Shown: positions 8,741 to 17,945 of the stretch, one piece after another | Position numbering within the stretch: position 1 is the stretch's first letter | Layout of the letters: each line of letters opens with the position of its first letter | DNA from: Ignavibacteriota bacterium | GTDB taxonomy: Bacteria; Bacteroidota; Ignavibacteria; Ignavibacteriales; Melioribacteraceae | Length of the DNA: 64,000 bases | Reading direction: 5' to 3' | Assembly: GCA_016708125.1 (NCBI GenBank) | Contig: JADJGF010000001.1 | Span: 1,262,001-1,326,000, forward strand | Translations under genes and position numbers: made by a program | The notes under the pieces: model-generated | What the model was told of the DNA's origin: nothing | Database searches by the model: none | What the model saw: only the letters and a program-made list of their open reading frames with translations

Positions 8741-8784
8741 GTAGTGCAGACAACTTCCATACATAAGGAATTGTCTGTACTGCA
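8741..8784. terminator. Large hairpin after the receptor gene
   Basis: A long imperfect stem pairs the segment around TAGTGCAGACAACTTCC (8742-8758) with GGAATTGTCTGTACTGCA (8767-8784) across a short loop. There is no T run after it on the plus strand, so it is not a textbook intrinsic terminator. It may protect or process the receptor mRNA, or limit read-through into the MFS gene. Confidence 0.45.
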
Positions 8785-8812
8785 AATTACATAATCTTGC
8801 GGATCACCTCAT

Positions 8813-10036
8813 ATGTCAAAATGGAAAATCAAAATCTCACTTTTTCTAAGTTATTTCGTCCTTGCTATTCTTCTAAATACGGTCGGAATTGTAATTGCAC
8901 AAGTAATTGAAGATTATAATGTAAGTCGATTAACAGCAGGAACTTTGGAAGCTTTTAAAGATCTTTCAATAATGTTTGTATCGTTTGTTCTGGCTTCATT
9001 TGTCCCTAAATTCGGTTATAGAAAAACTTTAATTTATGGACTCATCGCACTCACATTTGGGTGTATGCTAATTGCCTCAATTACCGAATATTGGTCGGTT
9101 CCAATTTTATATATGATCACCGGTTCAAGTTTTGCGCTTATGAAAGTTTCGGTTTATTCAACAGTCGGATTGATTACAAAAAATCAACAAGAACACACAA
9201 GTTTTATGAATACACTCGAAGGTGTATTTATGACCGGATCACTTACTGGTCCGTTAATTTTTTCATTAATGATAAGTTTAAATCATTGGAATAATACATA
9301 TTGGGTTATCGCAGTTTTAACTTTTTTATCTCTCATCTTGATGTTATTTACAGAATTTGATGAAAGTGTCGTACACGAAGAAGCAAAAGATTCAAATTTT
9401 GTTAAAATGTTTTCGCTATTAAAATATCCTATGGTTTGGGTATTTATAATAAGTGCATTTTTATATGTAATGATTGAGCAAAGTTTCGGAACTTGGCTTC
9501 CAACATTTAATAGAGAAATTTTCAAATTGTCACAAGCGCAATCTGCATCTTTCTTAAGTTTTTATGCCGGCTCAATTGCAATAAGCAGATTTTTTGCCGG
9601 TTATTTATCAAAAAAATATTCTTGGTTAACTATCCAACTTATTTATTTAGTTGGAGCATTTTTATTAACGTTTATTGTACTTTTTCAAACTATGGATTTT
9701 ACATCAGTCGAACATAAAAATTGGTATCACGCTTCGCCTTTGGCTTTTATTTTTTCTTTGGTTGGATTTTTTCTCGGTCCAATTTATCCAACAATTTGTT
9801 CAATTGTTTTAAGTAAACTTGAAAAAAGTAAACACAGCTCAATGACCGGATTAATAATTATATTTTCTGCCTTAGGCGGAAGTTCGGGTTCAATGATTAT
9901 TGGATTTTTTTCACAAAATTTCAGCGTGCATAATGCATTCTTTTTTCCATTAATCCCAATTACCCTATTGGCATTTATGTTAATTCCTTATAAAAAATTA
10001 TCAGATAACTTTGGAGTTGAGCATCATACATTATAG
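8813..10036 (+). CDS. MFS transporter, probable sugar carrier
   Basis: The 407-residue protein has about 12 hydrophobic membrane segments and the MFS layout of two six-helix halves joined by a charged cytoplasmic loop near residues 180-200. A GYRKTLIYG segment between helices 2 and 3 corresponds to the MFS loop motif. The start ATG is preceded by no strong ribosome site. It lies between the TonB receptor and an exported GH65 enzyme, all on one strand, so it probably moves the sugar across the inner membrane. The FucP-like sugar group is possible, but the substrate cannot be read from the sequence. Confidence 0.8.
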   Translation: MSKWKIKISLFLSYFVLAILLNTVGIVIAQVIEDYNVSRLTAGTLEAFKDLSIMFVSFVLASFVPKFGYRKTLIYGLIALTFGCMLIASITEYWSVPILYMITGSSFALMKVSVYSTVGLITKNQQEHTSFMNTLEGVFMTGSLTGPLIFSLMISLNHWNNTYWVIAVLTFLSLILMLFTEFDESVVHEEAKDSNFVKMFSLLKYPMVWVFIISAFLYVMIEQSFGTWLPTFNREIFKLSQAQSASFLSFYAGSIAISRFFAGYLSKKYSWLTIQLIYLVGAFLLTFIVLFQTMDFTSVEHKNWYHASPLAFIFSLVGFFLGPIYPTICSIVLSKLEKSKHSSMTGLIIIFSALGGSSGSMIIGFFSQNFSVHNAFFFPLIPITLLAFMLIPYKKLSDNFGVEHHTL

Positions 10037-10134
10037 TATGTTGAGTAAAAAATAATTTAATCAATATTCAAATTGTTCAATATAGATATAGGTTTGCTGG
10101 TTTTCATAATTTAATTTTCACTTGGAAGCTATTT

Positions 10135-12333
10135 ATGAATAAAAATTTATTAACATTTTATTTACTTTTTTTCTTCCTAATTTCTTCATCTAATTTTTCT
10201 CAAGAAAATACCTTCTTATTATCAACTGGAAAAACAGAAACTTATTATCCGACTTACATCGGTAACGGACATTTCAGCATATCCTCTTCTCAGCTTGGCA
10301 CAAAACCAACAGAATCTTATATGATAAATTTATATGACGAAGGTGAAAATGATATCCCGAGAATTGCCGCTCTTCCGGAGTGGAATGAAATTAATTATTT
10401 TGATGGAAAAAATTGGTTAAATGATTCTGATATAAACTCCGAAAATATTTCTAACTATAATCAAACTTTAGATATGCAAAACGGATTACTGCATACCAGT
10501 TATAGTTGGAATTCATCATCAAATAAAATTACAGAATTTGATATTGTTGCATTTGTCTCAAGAAGTAATAAAAATCTTGCCGTTATAAAATTTGAATTTA
10601 TTGCAAATTTTTCAGAAGAGATAAAAATAATATTCCCGATAAAACAAAGACAAAAACCACAAAGAGAAGATCTTGCAACAATCGATAAATACGAAAAACT
10701 AAAACCAACTCCGGATGGTGAATGGCCAAATTTTTGGTATCCGGGTTTTGTTAAAGTAACAGAAATTGACGGCATAAAAAATAATTACGGTGCAAAACTT
10801 TGGGCTTTGGTTCAAAGTGAAGGCAGAAATACAAAAGTGGGGATTGCTTCAGAAATATTTTCTAAGAATTTTGAAGATGTTAATTATCAAACAGAAATTT
10901 TAAAAACTTCAACCTCAGTTTCAACAGAATTTAAATTTAAAACTGAAGTCGGAAAAAAATATACTTTTTACAAACTTGTCTCGCTTGTTCCGGAATTTGA
11001 AACAGATAATAATTTGATTCATGAAGCTATTAATATTCTTGATAATTCAAGAGAATTTGGATACGAAAAATTATTTGTAAATCACAAATCAGAATGGAAT
11101 AATTTATGGCAAACAGATATTGTAATTGAAGGCGACAACGATCTTCAGAAAATTATCCACTCAATGATATTCTATTTGCTTTGCAGCGCAGAGGCAAATA
11201 CAAATTTCGGAATACCGGCAATGGGTTTATCTACTTCGGGTTATTTCGGACATATTTTTTGGGATTCTGATATTTATATGTTTCCCCCAATTTTGTTAAT
11301 GCATCCCGAAATTGCAAAGTCACTTGTTGCTTTTAGATATCGCACACTTCAAAACGCAATTGAAAATGCAAAAATCAATAATTACAAAGGAGCAATGTAT
11401 CCTTGGGAATCCGATGAAATCGGAAAAGAAACAACTCCTTTTTTTGCTTATCAAAATGCAGTTAAAGAAAATCATATAGTTGGAGATGTTGCTTTTGCAC
11501 AATGGCAGTATTTTTGTGCAACAAAAGATACAAGTTACATCAGTAATTTCGGTGCTGAAATTATTAGACAAACTGCTGATTTTTGGTTATCCAGAGTTAC
11601 TTTCAATGCTGATAAAGATCGATATGAAATTCATAATATTATATCTGTGAGCGAATCTGAAAAAGATGTTAATAATGAAACTTACACGAATTCAATTGCA
11701 AAAATAAATCTAGATTTAGCCGTTAAGATTTCTGAACTTCTGAATTTGCAAATAAATCCGGAATGGAAAAAAGTAAGTGATAAAATGTTTATCCCTTTCG
11801 ATTCAGAAAAAGAGTTTCACCCAATGTATGAAAATGCTAATGCCGGAGAAGGCACATCAAAATTGTGGTCAAGCGTTGTAAACCTATTGGATTATCCTTT
11901 GCGAATTCCAATGACGGAAAATACTAAGCGAAATGATTTAGTGCATGCAGTAAAAAGTTTAGAAGTTAATGGTGCCGGTGCAATGATGGGAATTAATTTT
12001 CTTTCAATTATTGCTGCTGAGCTGGGAAATGATTCACTGCTTAATTTAACAATTAATAAAACTTTAAAAGGATATTTAAAACCTCCATTCAATGTTCTTT
12101 CAGAAACACATCAAAATAAATCCGTAAACTTTTTGACCGGCGCCGGTTCATTTCTTCAACAAGTAATTTTTGGATATACCGGATTAAGAATTACAGATGA
12201 AGGAATTGTGGAAAAATATAAACCTATGCTTCCTGAAAAAGTTAAAAAACTTACACTGAAAAATTTTACAATTAATAATCAAAAATGTGATATCGTAATT
12301 GAAAAAAATAAATTAGAAAAAATTGTTCGTTAA
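10135..12333 (+). CDS. Exported glycoside hydrolase family 65 protein (acid trehalase/kojibiose-type)
   Basis: The 732-residue protein begins with a signal peptide ending near SSSNFSQ. The N-terminal third is a beta-sandwich, followed by the (alpha/alpha)6 barrel typical of GH65. Recognisable blocks are YFGHIFWDSDIYMFPPILL, KGAMYPWESDEIG, VGDVAFAQWQYF and VNNETYTN. The usual GPDE block carrying the general acid reads SESE (506-509) here, so E509 is the likely acid. Family members include acid trehalase, kojibiose and maltose phosphorylases and the protein glucosylgalactosyl-hydroxylysine glucosidase. With a trehalase next door, hydrolysis of a trehalose- or kojibiose-like glucoside in the periplasm or outside the cell is likely. 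Confidence 0.8.
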   Translation: MNKNLLTFYLLFFFLISSSNFSQENTFLLSTGKTETYYPTYIGNGHFSISSSQLGTKPTESYMINLYDEGENDIPRIAALPEWNEINYFDGKNWLNDSDINSENISNYNQTLDMQNGLLHTSYSWNSSSNKITEFDIVAFVSRSNKNLAVIKFEFIANFSEEIKIIFPIKQRQKPQREDLATIDKYEKLKPTPDGEWPNFWYPGFVKVTEIDGIKNNYGAKLWALVQSEGRNTKVGIASEIFSKNFEDVNYQTEILKTSTSVSTEFKFKTEVGKKYTFYKLVSLVPEFETDNNLIHEAINILDNSREFGYEKLFVNHKSEWNNLWQTDIVIEGDNDLQKIIHSMIFYLLCSAEANTNFGIPAMGLSTSGYFGHIFWDSDIYMFPPILLMHPEIAKSLVAFRYRTLQNAIENAKINNYKGAMYPWESDEIGKETTPFFAYQNAVKENHIVGDVAFAQWQYFCATKDTSYISNFGAEIIRQTADFWLSRVTFNADKDRYEIHNIISVSESEKDVNNETYTNSIAKINLDLAVKISELLNLQINPEWKKVSDKMFIPFDSEKEFHPMYENANAGEGTSKLWSSVVNLLDYPLRIPMTENTKRNDLVHAVKSLEVNGAGAMMGINFLSIIAAELGNDSLLNLTINKTLKGYLKPPFNVLSETHQNKSVNFLTGAGSFLQQVIFGYTGLRITDEGIVEKYKPMLPEKVKKLTLKNFTINNQKCDIVIEKNKLEKIVR

Positions 12334-12378
12334 AGTTTATAACAAAATTTTTTAGCAAATTTTTACAAAATAATTTTT

Positions 12379-14259
12379 ATGAAACTAACTTTTAACATTG
12401 TTGAAACAATAAATCGACTTATTGCACAAGAAGATACGGATCATGATAATAAAATTACAATTGAGGATAAAGGTCCAAAATTATTTAATGCAATTTCAAT
12501 TGATGGTAAAAGTGTTGAAATAAAAGGAGCTTATTTTCTTTCAAATTTTTTACAAGAACTTATTTTAGCAAAAGAATTAGGAAATGCAAATTCTGAAATA
12601 AATTTTGAAAATGTTTTTGAAGAACCGGTGAAAAGATTGAACAGAATGATAAAGGATTATTATTGGAACGGCTTAACGAGAAAAATTGATGCAGATGGTT
12701 TGAAAGAAATTTTAGTTGATTCAAAATCAAAAACGAAAAAGTTTAATTTATATATACCCCATAACGATAAAACAGCATTTGAATATTTTACAAAAGTCGC
12801 TGCCGAAATCAAGAATTTTGAAATTACCGTTTTACAACTCCCCCTCCATGTAACTCCCGAATATGTTTATTCAATAAATAGTAATTCGGGAGTTCTTGGT
12901 TTAGCATTAAAAAAAAATTATGAAAATAAATTAGTAGGAGTTCCTTTTGTTGTTCCGGGCGGAAGATTTAACGAAATGTATGGATGGGATAGTTACTTCG
13001 AATCGTTGGGATTAGTGATTGATGGAAGAATTGATTTAGCAAAATCAATGGCAGAAAATTTTGTTTATGAAATTGAACATTATGGAAAAATATTAAACGC
13101 AAACAGAACATATTATCTCACAAGATCGCAGCCGCCGTTTCTAACGTCGTTAACTTTGCTTGTTTATAATTCAATGCCAAAAACTTCTGAAAATAATTTG
13201 TGGCTTGAAAAATTGTTAAATGCATGTATTAAAGAATACCAAACCGTTTGGATGAATGAACCCAAAATTACATCAACAAAATTAAGTCGTTATTTTGGAG
13301 CCGGAATTGGATTAGTTCCCGAAGCAGAACTCAATCATTTTGACGCAATGCTGAAACCTTATGCAGAGCAAGCTAAAATGACAGTTAGAGAATATCATTC
13401 AAAATATTTAAATCGAGAAATAATTAATCCGGAAATTGAAGAATATATTAAACACGATCGAAGCATAAGAGAATCTGGTCATGATACTTCTTACAGACTT
13501 GATAAAATTTGTGCTAACTTAAATACTGTTGATTTAAATTCACTGCTTTACAAATATGAAATTGATATTGCAGAAATAATTAAAAATGAGTTTAGTAATT
13601 ACTTTGTTTCTTATGATGGGAAAATTGAATTAAGTGGAACATGGTTTAAAAAAGCAGAGGAACGAAAAAACATTATAAATAATTTAATGTGGAATAATGA
13701 AAAAGGGTTTTTCTTTGATTACAATTTTGTGAAGAACGAACAAACAAATTTTGAAAGTGCGACAACGTTTTATCCGCTTTGGGCAAAATTAGCAACTCAA
13801 GATCAAGCTGATCAAATTGTAAAAAAAGCCTTACCGGTATTGGAGTTTGCCGGAGGAATTGCCGGAACATCTAAAAATTCTGTTGGAACTATAAATGATG
13901 AAAGACCACAAAAGCAATGGGATTATCCCAACGGTTGGGCTCCTCATCAAATATTAATTTGGGAAGGATTAATAAATTACGGTTATGATAAAGTTGCTGA
14001 ACGTCTTGCATATAAATGGCTTTATATGATTTTAAAAAATGCAGTTGATTATAATGGAACTGTTCCCGAAAAATATGATGTTGTTTCACGAACTCATAAA
14101 GTTTTTGCTGAATACGGAAATGTGGGAACCGATTTTGATTATATTACAAAAGAAGGTTTTGGCTGGATGAATGCTTCATTTAAAGTTGGACAAAAATATT
14201 TGAGTGAAAATTTAATTAATAAATTAAATAATCTGATTCCACCTGAAGAATTATTCTAA
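12379..14259 (+). CDS. Cytoplasmic trehalase, GH37, with fungal-type calcium-binding motif
   Basis: The 626-residue protein has both trehalase signatures: PGGRFNEMYGWDSY at 193-206 and QWDYPNGWAP at 513-522. It would hydrolyse trehalose to two glucose molecules. No signal peptide is visible, so it should act in the cytoplasm. The N-terminus carries DTDHDNKITIED (19-30), which matches the EF-hand-like calcium loop of fungal neutral trehalases such as yeast Nth1. The nearby DKTAFEYFTKVAAEIKNFEI block is also characteristic of that branch. It follows the GH65 gene by 45 bases in the same direction and probably finishes sugar breakdown after uptake. Confidence 0.9.
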   Translation: MKLTFNIVETINRLIAQEDTDHDNKITIEDKGPKLFNAISIDGKSVEIKGAYFLSNFLQELILAKELGNANSEINFENVFEEPVKRLNRMIKDYYWNGLTRKIDADGLKEILVDSKSKTKKFNLYIPHNDKTAFEYFTKVAAEIKNFEITVLQLPLHVTPEYVYSINSNSGVLGLALKKNYENKLVGVPFVVPGGRFNEMYGWDSYFESLGLVIDGRIDLAKSMAENFVYEIEHYGKILNANRTYYLTRSQPPFLTSLTLLVYNSMPKTSENNLWLEKLLNACIKEYQTVWMNEPKITSTKLSRYFGAGIGLVPEAELNHFDAMLKPYAEQAKMTVREYHSKYLNREIINPEIEEYIKHDRSIRESGHDTSYRLDKICANLNTVDLNSLLYKYEIDIAEIIKNEFSNYFVSYDGKIELSGTWFKKAEERKNIINNLMWNNEKGFFFDYNFVKNEQTNFESATTFYPLWAKLATQDQADQIVKKALPVLEFAGGIAGTSKNSVGTINDERPQKQWDYPNGWAPHQILIWEGLINYGYDKVAERLAYKWLYMILKNAVDYNGTVPEKYDVVSRTHKVFAEYGNVGTDFDYITKEGFGWMNASFKVGQKYLSENLINKLNNLIPPEELF

Positions 14260-14299
14260 ATTTCAGAAATAACTTTTTTAAATAAAAATTCCGCAAACA

Positions 14300-14905
14300 T
14301 TATTCAAACGGTTGTCTAATTATTGTCTTCCACTTTTCCGGAGTTGCTTTTCGGATATCACTTAAATAAATTTCACGATGTTTGCCGGAAAGTTTATAAC
14401 CGTTTTCTTCAATAAATTTATGCAATTTTATAATTGTTGTACCTTCTTCAGAAAATGGTCCAACATGTAAAACTTGAGCTGATTTCCCCTCACAAAATTT
14501 TGCAAATTTAATTTTATTAATTGCCGACAAATCCTTTTTCTTTTTCACTTCTTCAATTCCTTTTTGAACAATTTTTGAAGAAACAAATTCCGGCTGCATA
14601 ATCATAGCTTTCCATTTCCATTCATCTTTTCTATCAATGCTGAAATTTTTCATATCATCGACCCACCACAATCCTTCGAGCGGCATTACTCCATAATCAA
14701 TTTGTTGATTTTTTTTAATCATAAATTTTATTGTGTACGATAAACTAAAAAGTGCTTCAACTGCATTTTTATAATCTTCGGAAGTATTAGGATTTCCTTT
14801 TCCATCAATTGTTAAAAATAGCATTTCGGGAACATCAATAATTTCCTCTGTTAGTTTTGCGTTGTATAAATTCTTTAAAGTTTTTTTGAAATCTATTTTA
14901 TCCAT
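14300..14905 (-). CDS. GyrI-like small-molecule-binding protein
   Basis: The protein is about 201 residues from the ATG at 14905, which has AGGAA eight bases upstream; a GTG 21 bases further out is less likely. The whole chain fits the stand-alone GyrI-like ligand-binding fold: an EIIDVPEMLFLTIDGKG opening, a central GLWWVDD, and a late AQVLHVGPFSEEGTTI. The family binds amphipathic small molecules. It lies 30 bases after the MerR/GyrI regulator, so the two form an operon and probably sense or sequester the same class of ligand. Confidence 0.75.
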   Translation of the reverse strand: MDKIDFKKTLKNLYNAKLTEEIIDVPEMLFLTIDGKGNPNTSEDYKNAVEALFSLSYTIKFMIKKNQQIDYGVMPLEGLWWVDDMKNFSIDRKDEWKWKAMIMQPEFVSSKIVQKGIEEVKKKKDLSAINKIKFAKFCEGKSAQVLHVGPFSEEGTTIIKLHKFIEENGYKLSGKHREIYLSDIRKATPEKWKTIIRQPFE

Positions 14906-14935
14906 CTTATTTGTTCCTATTTTCACTTTTGGTTT

Positions 14936-15745
14936 TTACTTTTCTAGCATAATCTGTATTTCGGTTAAATAATTATTTGGGTTACCGTTAAAAATCATTC
15001 CCGGACCTTTCAAATAAACTTCGCGACTTGGCAGCATAGATTTATAGTTGTTTTCATTAATGTACATAAAAATTTTTTTGTAAGAATCAGATAAACTTTC
15101 GTAATTACCTTTATGAACAAGACTAACACACTTACCTCCTTTTAGCTCGCGGACGGAAATCTTTTCTGCTTCCTTGCCTTTTCTAATAGGCACGCAGGCT
15201 TCAAAATCAGCATCATTTTCTTTGTATTCGTTTTCATGATAAAGTGTTAAAGGTTTTCCATTTATTTTGCTTCCAAAATGTTTCCCTAAAATTTTGAACC
15301 CTTCACCAACATCGGAATATTTTCCTTTCATTCTGTAACCGGCAATCAGAATTGTATCAAGTTCTTTTTCTTCAACTTCAAAAATATTTTCTGTTTTCAT
15401 TTTTTCCTCTTTCTCATTTTGAATTATATTTGCAATCGATTGAGATATTTCTTTATATCTTTTTACTTTGTTCTGAATTTCGGAAAGTTTGATTTTTAAT
15501 TGCTCAATTAAATCAGTTTCCGAATTACAACTTTCTAAAATTTCTTTAATCTCTTGAATTGAAAAATCATATTCACGCAAAATCTTAATTGATTTCGCCC
15601 TTTCGTAATCGGCTTCCGAGTAATATCTGTAATTTGTAAACTCTTCAATTTCTGATGGAACAAGAATTTCCTTTTCATGATAAAACCGCAAAGATTTAAT
15701 AGAAAGCTGAGTTATTTTTGAAAACTCACCAATTGAAAATTTCAT
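14936..15745 (-). CDS. MerR-family transcriptional regulator with GyrI-like effector domain (BmrR type)
   Basis: The 269-residue regulator has an N-terminal MerR winged helix (FSIGEFSKITQLSIKSLRFY, then NYRYYSEADYERA), a coiled dimerisation helix near residues 75-120, and a C-terminal GyrI/AraC-E-like ligand domain. This is the BmrR arrangement, in which lipophilic drugs or metabolites trigger DNA distortion. A perfect palindrome lies just upstream of its start, suggesting autoregulation. It is transcribed with the GyrI-like gene and divergently from the Fic gene. Confidence 0.88.
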   Translation of the reverse strand: MKFSIGEFSKITQLSIKSLRFYHEKEILVPSEIEEFTNYRYYSEADYERAKSIKILREYDFSIQEIKEILESCNSETDLIEQLKIKLSEIQNKVKRYKEISQSIANIIQNEKEEKMKTENIFEVEEKELDTILIAGYRMKGKYSDVGEGFKILGKHFGSKINGKPLTLYHENEYKENDADFEACVPIRKGKEAEKISVRELKGGKCVSLVHKGNYESLSDSYKKIFMYINENNYKSMLPSREVYLKGPGMIFNGNPNNYLTEIQIMLEK

Positions 15746-15754
15746 ATTTACCTT

Positions 15755-15770
15755 AAGTTGATCAACTTAC
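15755..15770. promoter_or_regulatory. Perfect 16-bp palindrome, probable MerR operator
   Basis: TAAGTTGATCAACTTA is a perfect palindrome ending 9 bases upstream of the MerR start codon. MerR regulators bind dyads of this size between the -35 and -10 boxes of their own promoters. On the minus strand a TTGAAA lies upstream and TAAGGT overlaps its end, but spacing to the start codon is tight, so the exact promoter is uncertain. Confidence 0.6.
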
Positions 15771-15856
15771 ATTTCAAATATAAACACTACACTTGGTGGA
15801 GAGTCAAGGAAATATTTAAATTGGAGCAGAGTAAATTTTACACTTGTATTTGTAAC

Positions 15857-15915
15857 GAGGGCGTATTTTTATTATTTTTACCTTCGTTAAGAAAACGAAA
15901 GTAAAGTACGCCCTC
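15857..15915. promoter_or_regulatory. Nested leader hairpin just before the fic ribosome site
   Basis: The outer stem is a perfect 9-bp inverted repeat, GAGGGCGTA (15857-15865) with TACGCCCTC (15907-15915). Inside it sits a second stem, TTCGTT (15883-15888) with AACGAA (15894-15899). The structure is GC-rich for this genome and ends seven bases before the AAGGAG site of the Fic gene. It could control fic translation or mark a small mobile repeat. Confidence 0.5.
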
Positions 15916-15933
15916 ATAAAGAAGGAGATAAGA

Positions 15934-17022
15934 ATGCAATTTAATGTGGAAAAACCATTTAATAATCTACCTTTACTACCCCCAAATGTTGATATTGAAA
16001 ACTCTGCTATTTTAAAAAAAACAATTTCTGCAAGTCGTGCGCTTTCTGAATTAAAAGGAGCCATAACTAATTTGCCCAATCCTATGTTGTTTATAGATAC
16101 AATTAATTTGCAAGAAGCTCAAGCAAGTTCGGAAATCGAGAATATTATAACAACCCAAGATGAACTTTTTAAATATTCAATAACTGAAAAAAAAATAGAA
16201 AATCCAATTATAAAAGAAGTGCTACATTACAAAGAAGCATTGTGGTATGGTGTTGAAAAAATTAAATCAAGACCATTTATATCGACAAATCTTTTGATAG
16301 AATTGGTTCAAATAATTAAAAAAAATACTGCTGGAATTAGAAACATTCCCGGCACAAAACTAAAAAATCCATTAACAAATAAAATAATTTATACCCCTCC
16401 AGAAGGTGAAAAGATTATTGGGGAAAAATTAAAAAACTTAGAAAATTTTATTAACGCTTCAGATGAAATTGATCCATTAGTAAAATTGGCAATCATCCAT
16501 TACCAGTTTGAAGCAATTCATCCTTTCTTTGATGGAAATGGTAGAGTTGGAAGAATAATTCTTCTACTTTATTTAAAATTAACAAGTTTATTAGATTTGC
16601 CATCATTATATCTAAGTAGATACATTATTGAAAATAAATCAAAATATTACAAATTGCTAAGAATAGTTACCGAAACAAATAACTGGCAAGAATGGATAAT
16701 CTTTATGTTAGATATGATAGAAAAAACATCAATATTCGATAGAAAAAAAATATCAGATATTGAAAAGTTAATGGGCAGTTTAGGAGAATCAATTCAAAAT
16801 AAACTTCCTAAAATATATTCAAAAGATTTAGTTGAAATATTATTCAAGCTTCCTTATTTGAAAAGGGAAAGTTTGGTTAAAGCAAATTTAGGAAATATTA
16901 AAACAGCCGGAAATTACTTAAAACAATTAGAAGAAAAAGGATTTTTAAAAAGTGAACAAGTCGGAAAGGAAAAATTGTATCTAAATATTAGTTTAATGGA
17001 ATTACTTAAAAACAAAGTTTGA
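15934..17022 (+). CDS. Fic-domain protein (probable AMP transferase, self-inhibited class II)
   Basis: The 362-residue protein contains the Fic core motif HPFFDGNGRVGR starting at H196, which transfers AMP from ATP to target hydroxyl groups. The inhibitory helix motif (S/T)xxxE(G/N) is present upstream as SSEIEN (65-70), marking the N-terminal self-inhibited class II. The C-terminal ~80 residues look like a winged helix (KAGNYLKQLEEKGFL-like end), as in many Fic regulators. The start is supported by AAGGAG seven bases upstream. It follows a strong leader hairpin and is divergent from the MerR gene. Its target is unknown. Confidence 0.88.
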   Translation: MQFNVEKPFNNLPLLPPNVDIENSAILKKTISASRALSELKGAITNLPNPMLFIDTINLQEAQASSEIENIITTQDELFKYSITEKKIENPIIKEVLHYKEALWYGVEKIKSRPFISTNLLIELVQIIKKNTAGIRNIPGTKLKNPLTNKIIYTPPEGEKIIGEKLKNLENFINASDEIDPLVKLAIIHYQFEAIHPFFDGNGRVGRIILLLYLKLTSLLDLPSLYLSRYIIENKSKYYKLLRIVTETNNWQEWIIFMLDMIEKTSIFDRKKISDIEKLMGSLGESIQNKLPKIYSKDLVEILFKLPYLKRESLVKANLGNIKTAGNYLKQLEEKGFLKSEQVGKEKLYLNISLMELLKNKV

Positions 17023-17024
17023 TT

Positions 17025-17945
17025 ATGAAAGAAAAATCCCCGCATATAATTTCTATTTTTCAAGCATTACTTGTTACTTTTCTTTGGTCAACTTCTTTCA
17101 TTTTAATTAAATGGGGTTTAGCAGAAATTCCGCCAATTACTTATGCGGGTTTACGTTATTCATTGGCTTTCATGTGTTTTCTACCATTCATTTTATTTAA
17201 GAAAAAATATTCTGATGAAATTAAAAATCTTAATTCTTCACAATGGAAAAAATTGATTTTGCTCGGATTAGTTTTCTACACTTTTACGCAAGGCACACAA
17301 TTTTTAGGATTGTCTTTGCTTCCATCTGTGACCGTAAGTTTAATGCTGAATTTTACACCAATAATTGTTGCTGTATTGGGAATTTTTTGGCTGAATGAAA
17401 ATCCTACAAAACTACAATGGATTGGCGCAATTTTATTTATTGTAGGAATTTTGACTTACTTTTTCCCAATAAATTTTTTACAAAATGAAATACTCGGAAT
17501 TGGAGTAATGTTTATCGGGGTTTTAGCAAATTCCGGTTCGGCAATTCTTGGGAGAAATATTAATAGAAATAAAGATATTAGTCCGGTTGTAATTACATTT
17601 ATTAGCATGGGAATTGGAGCAATTATAATGTTGATTATCGGTTTATTAAAAGATGGAATTCCAACAATAAGTTCGAATAATCTTTACTATTTAATTTGGT
17701 TGGCTGTTGTAAATACTGCATTTGCTTTTACATTGTGGAATTTAACTTTACAACATTTATCGGCAATGGAATCAAGTATAATAAACGGAACTATGTTAAT
17801 TCAAATTGGAATTTTAGCATGGATTTTTCTTGGTGAGACAATAACATTTCAAGAAGGAATTGGAATGTTGATTTCCGCAATTGGTGCTTTGTTTGTTCAA
17901 TTAAAGAAAATAAATATGAATGGAATTCTTAAAAGACAATCCTAA
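17025..17945 (+). CDS. EamA/DMT-superfamily transporter
   Basis: The protein is about 306 residues with ten hydrophobic helices in two repeated EamA halves (FLWSTSFILIKWGLAEIPP near the start of the first, and the second beginning near GIGVMFIGVLANSGS). The family moves metabolites or amino acids across the inner membrane. The ATG at 17025 lies two bases after the fic stop, so translation may be coupled. The last bases overlap the convergent sugar porter gene. Confidence 0.82.
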   Translation: MKEKSPHIISIFQALLVTFLWSTSFILIKWGLAEIPPITYAGLRYSLAFMCFLPFILFKKKYSDEIKNLNSSQWKKLILLGLVFYTFTQGTQFLGLSLLPSVTVSLMLNFTPIIVAVLGIFWLNENPTKLQWIGAILFIVGILTYFFPINFLQNEILGIGVMFIGVLANSGSAILGRNINRNKDISPVVITFISMGIGAIIMLIIGLLKDGIPTISSNNLYYLIWLAVVNTAFAFTLWNLTLQHLSAMESSIINGTMLIQIGILAWIFLGETITFQEGIGMLISAIGALFVQLKKINMNGILKRQS

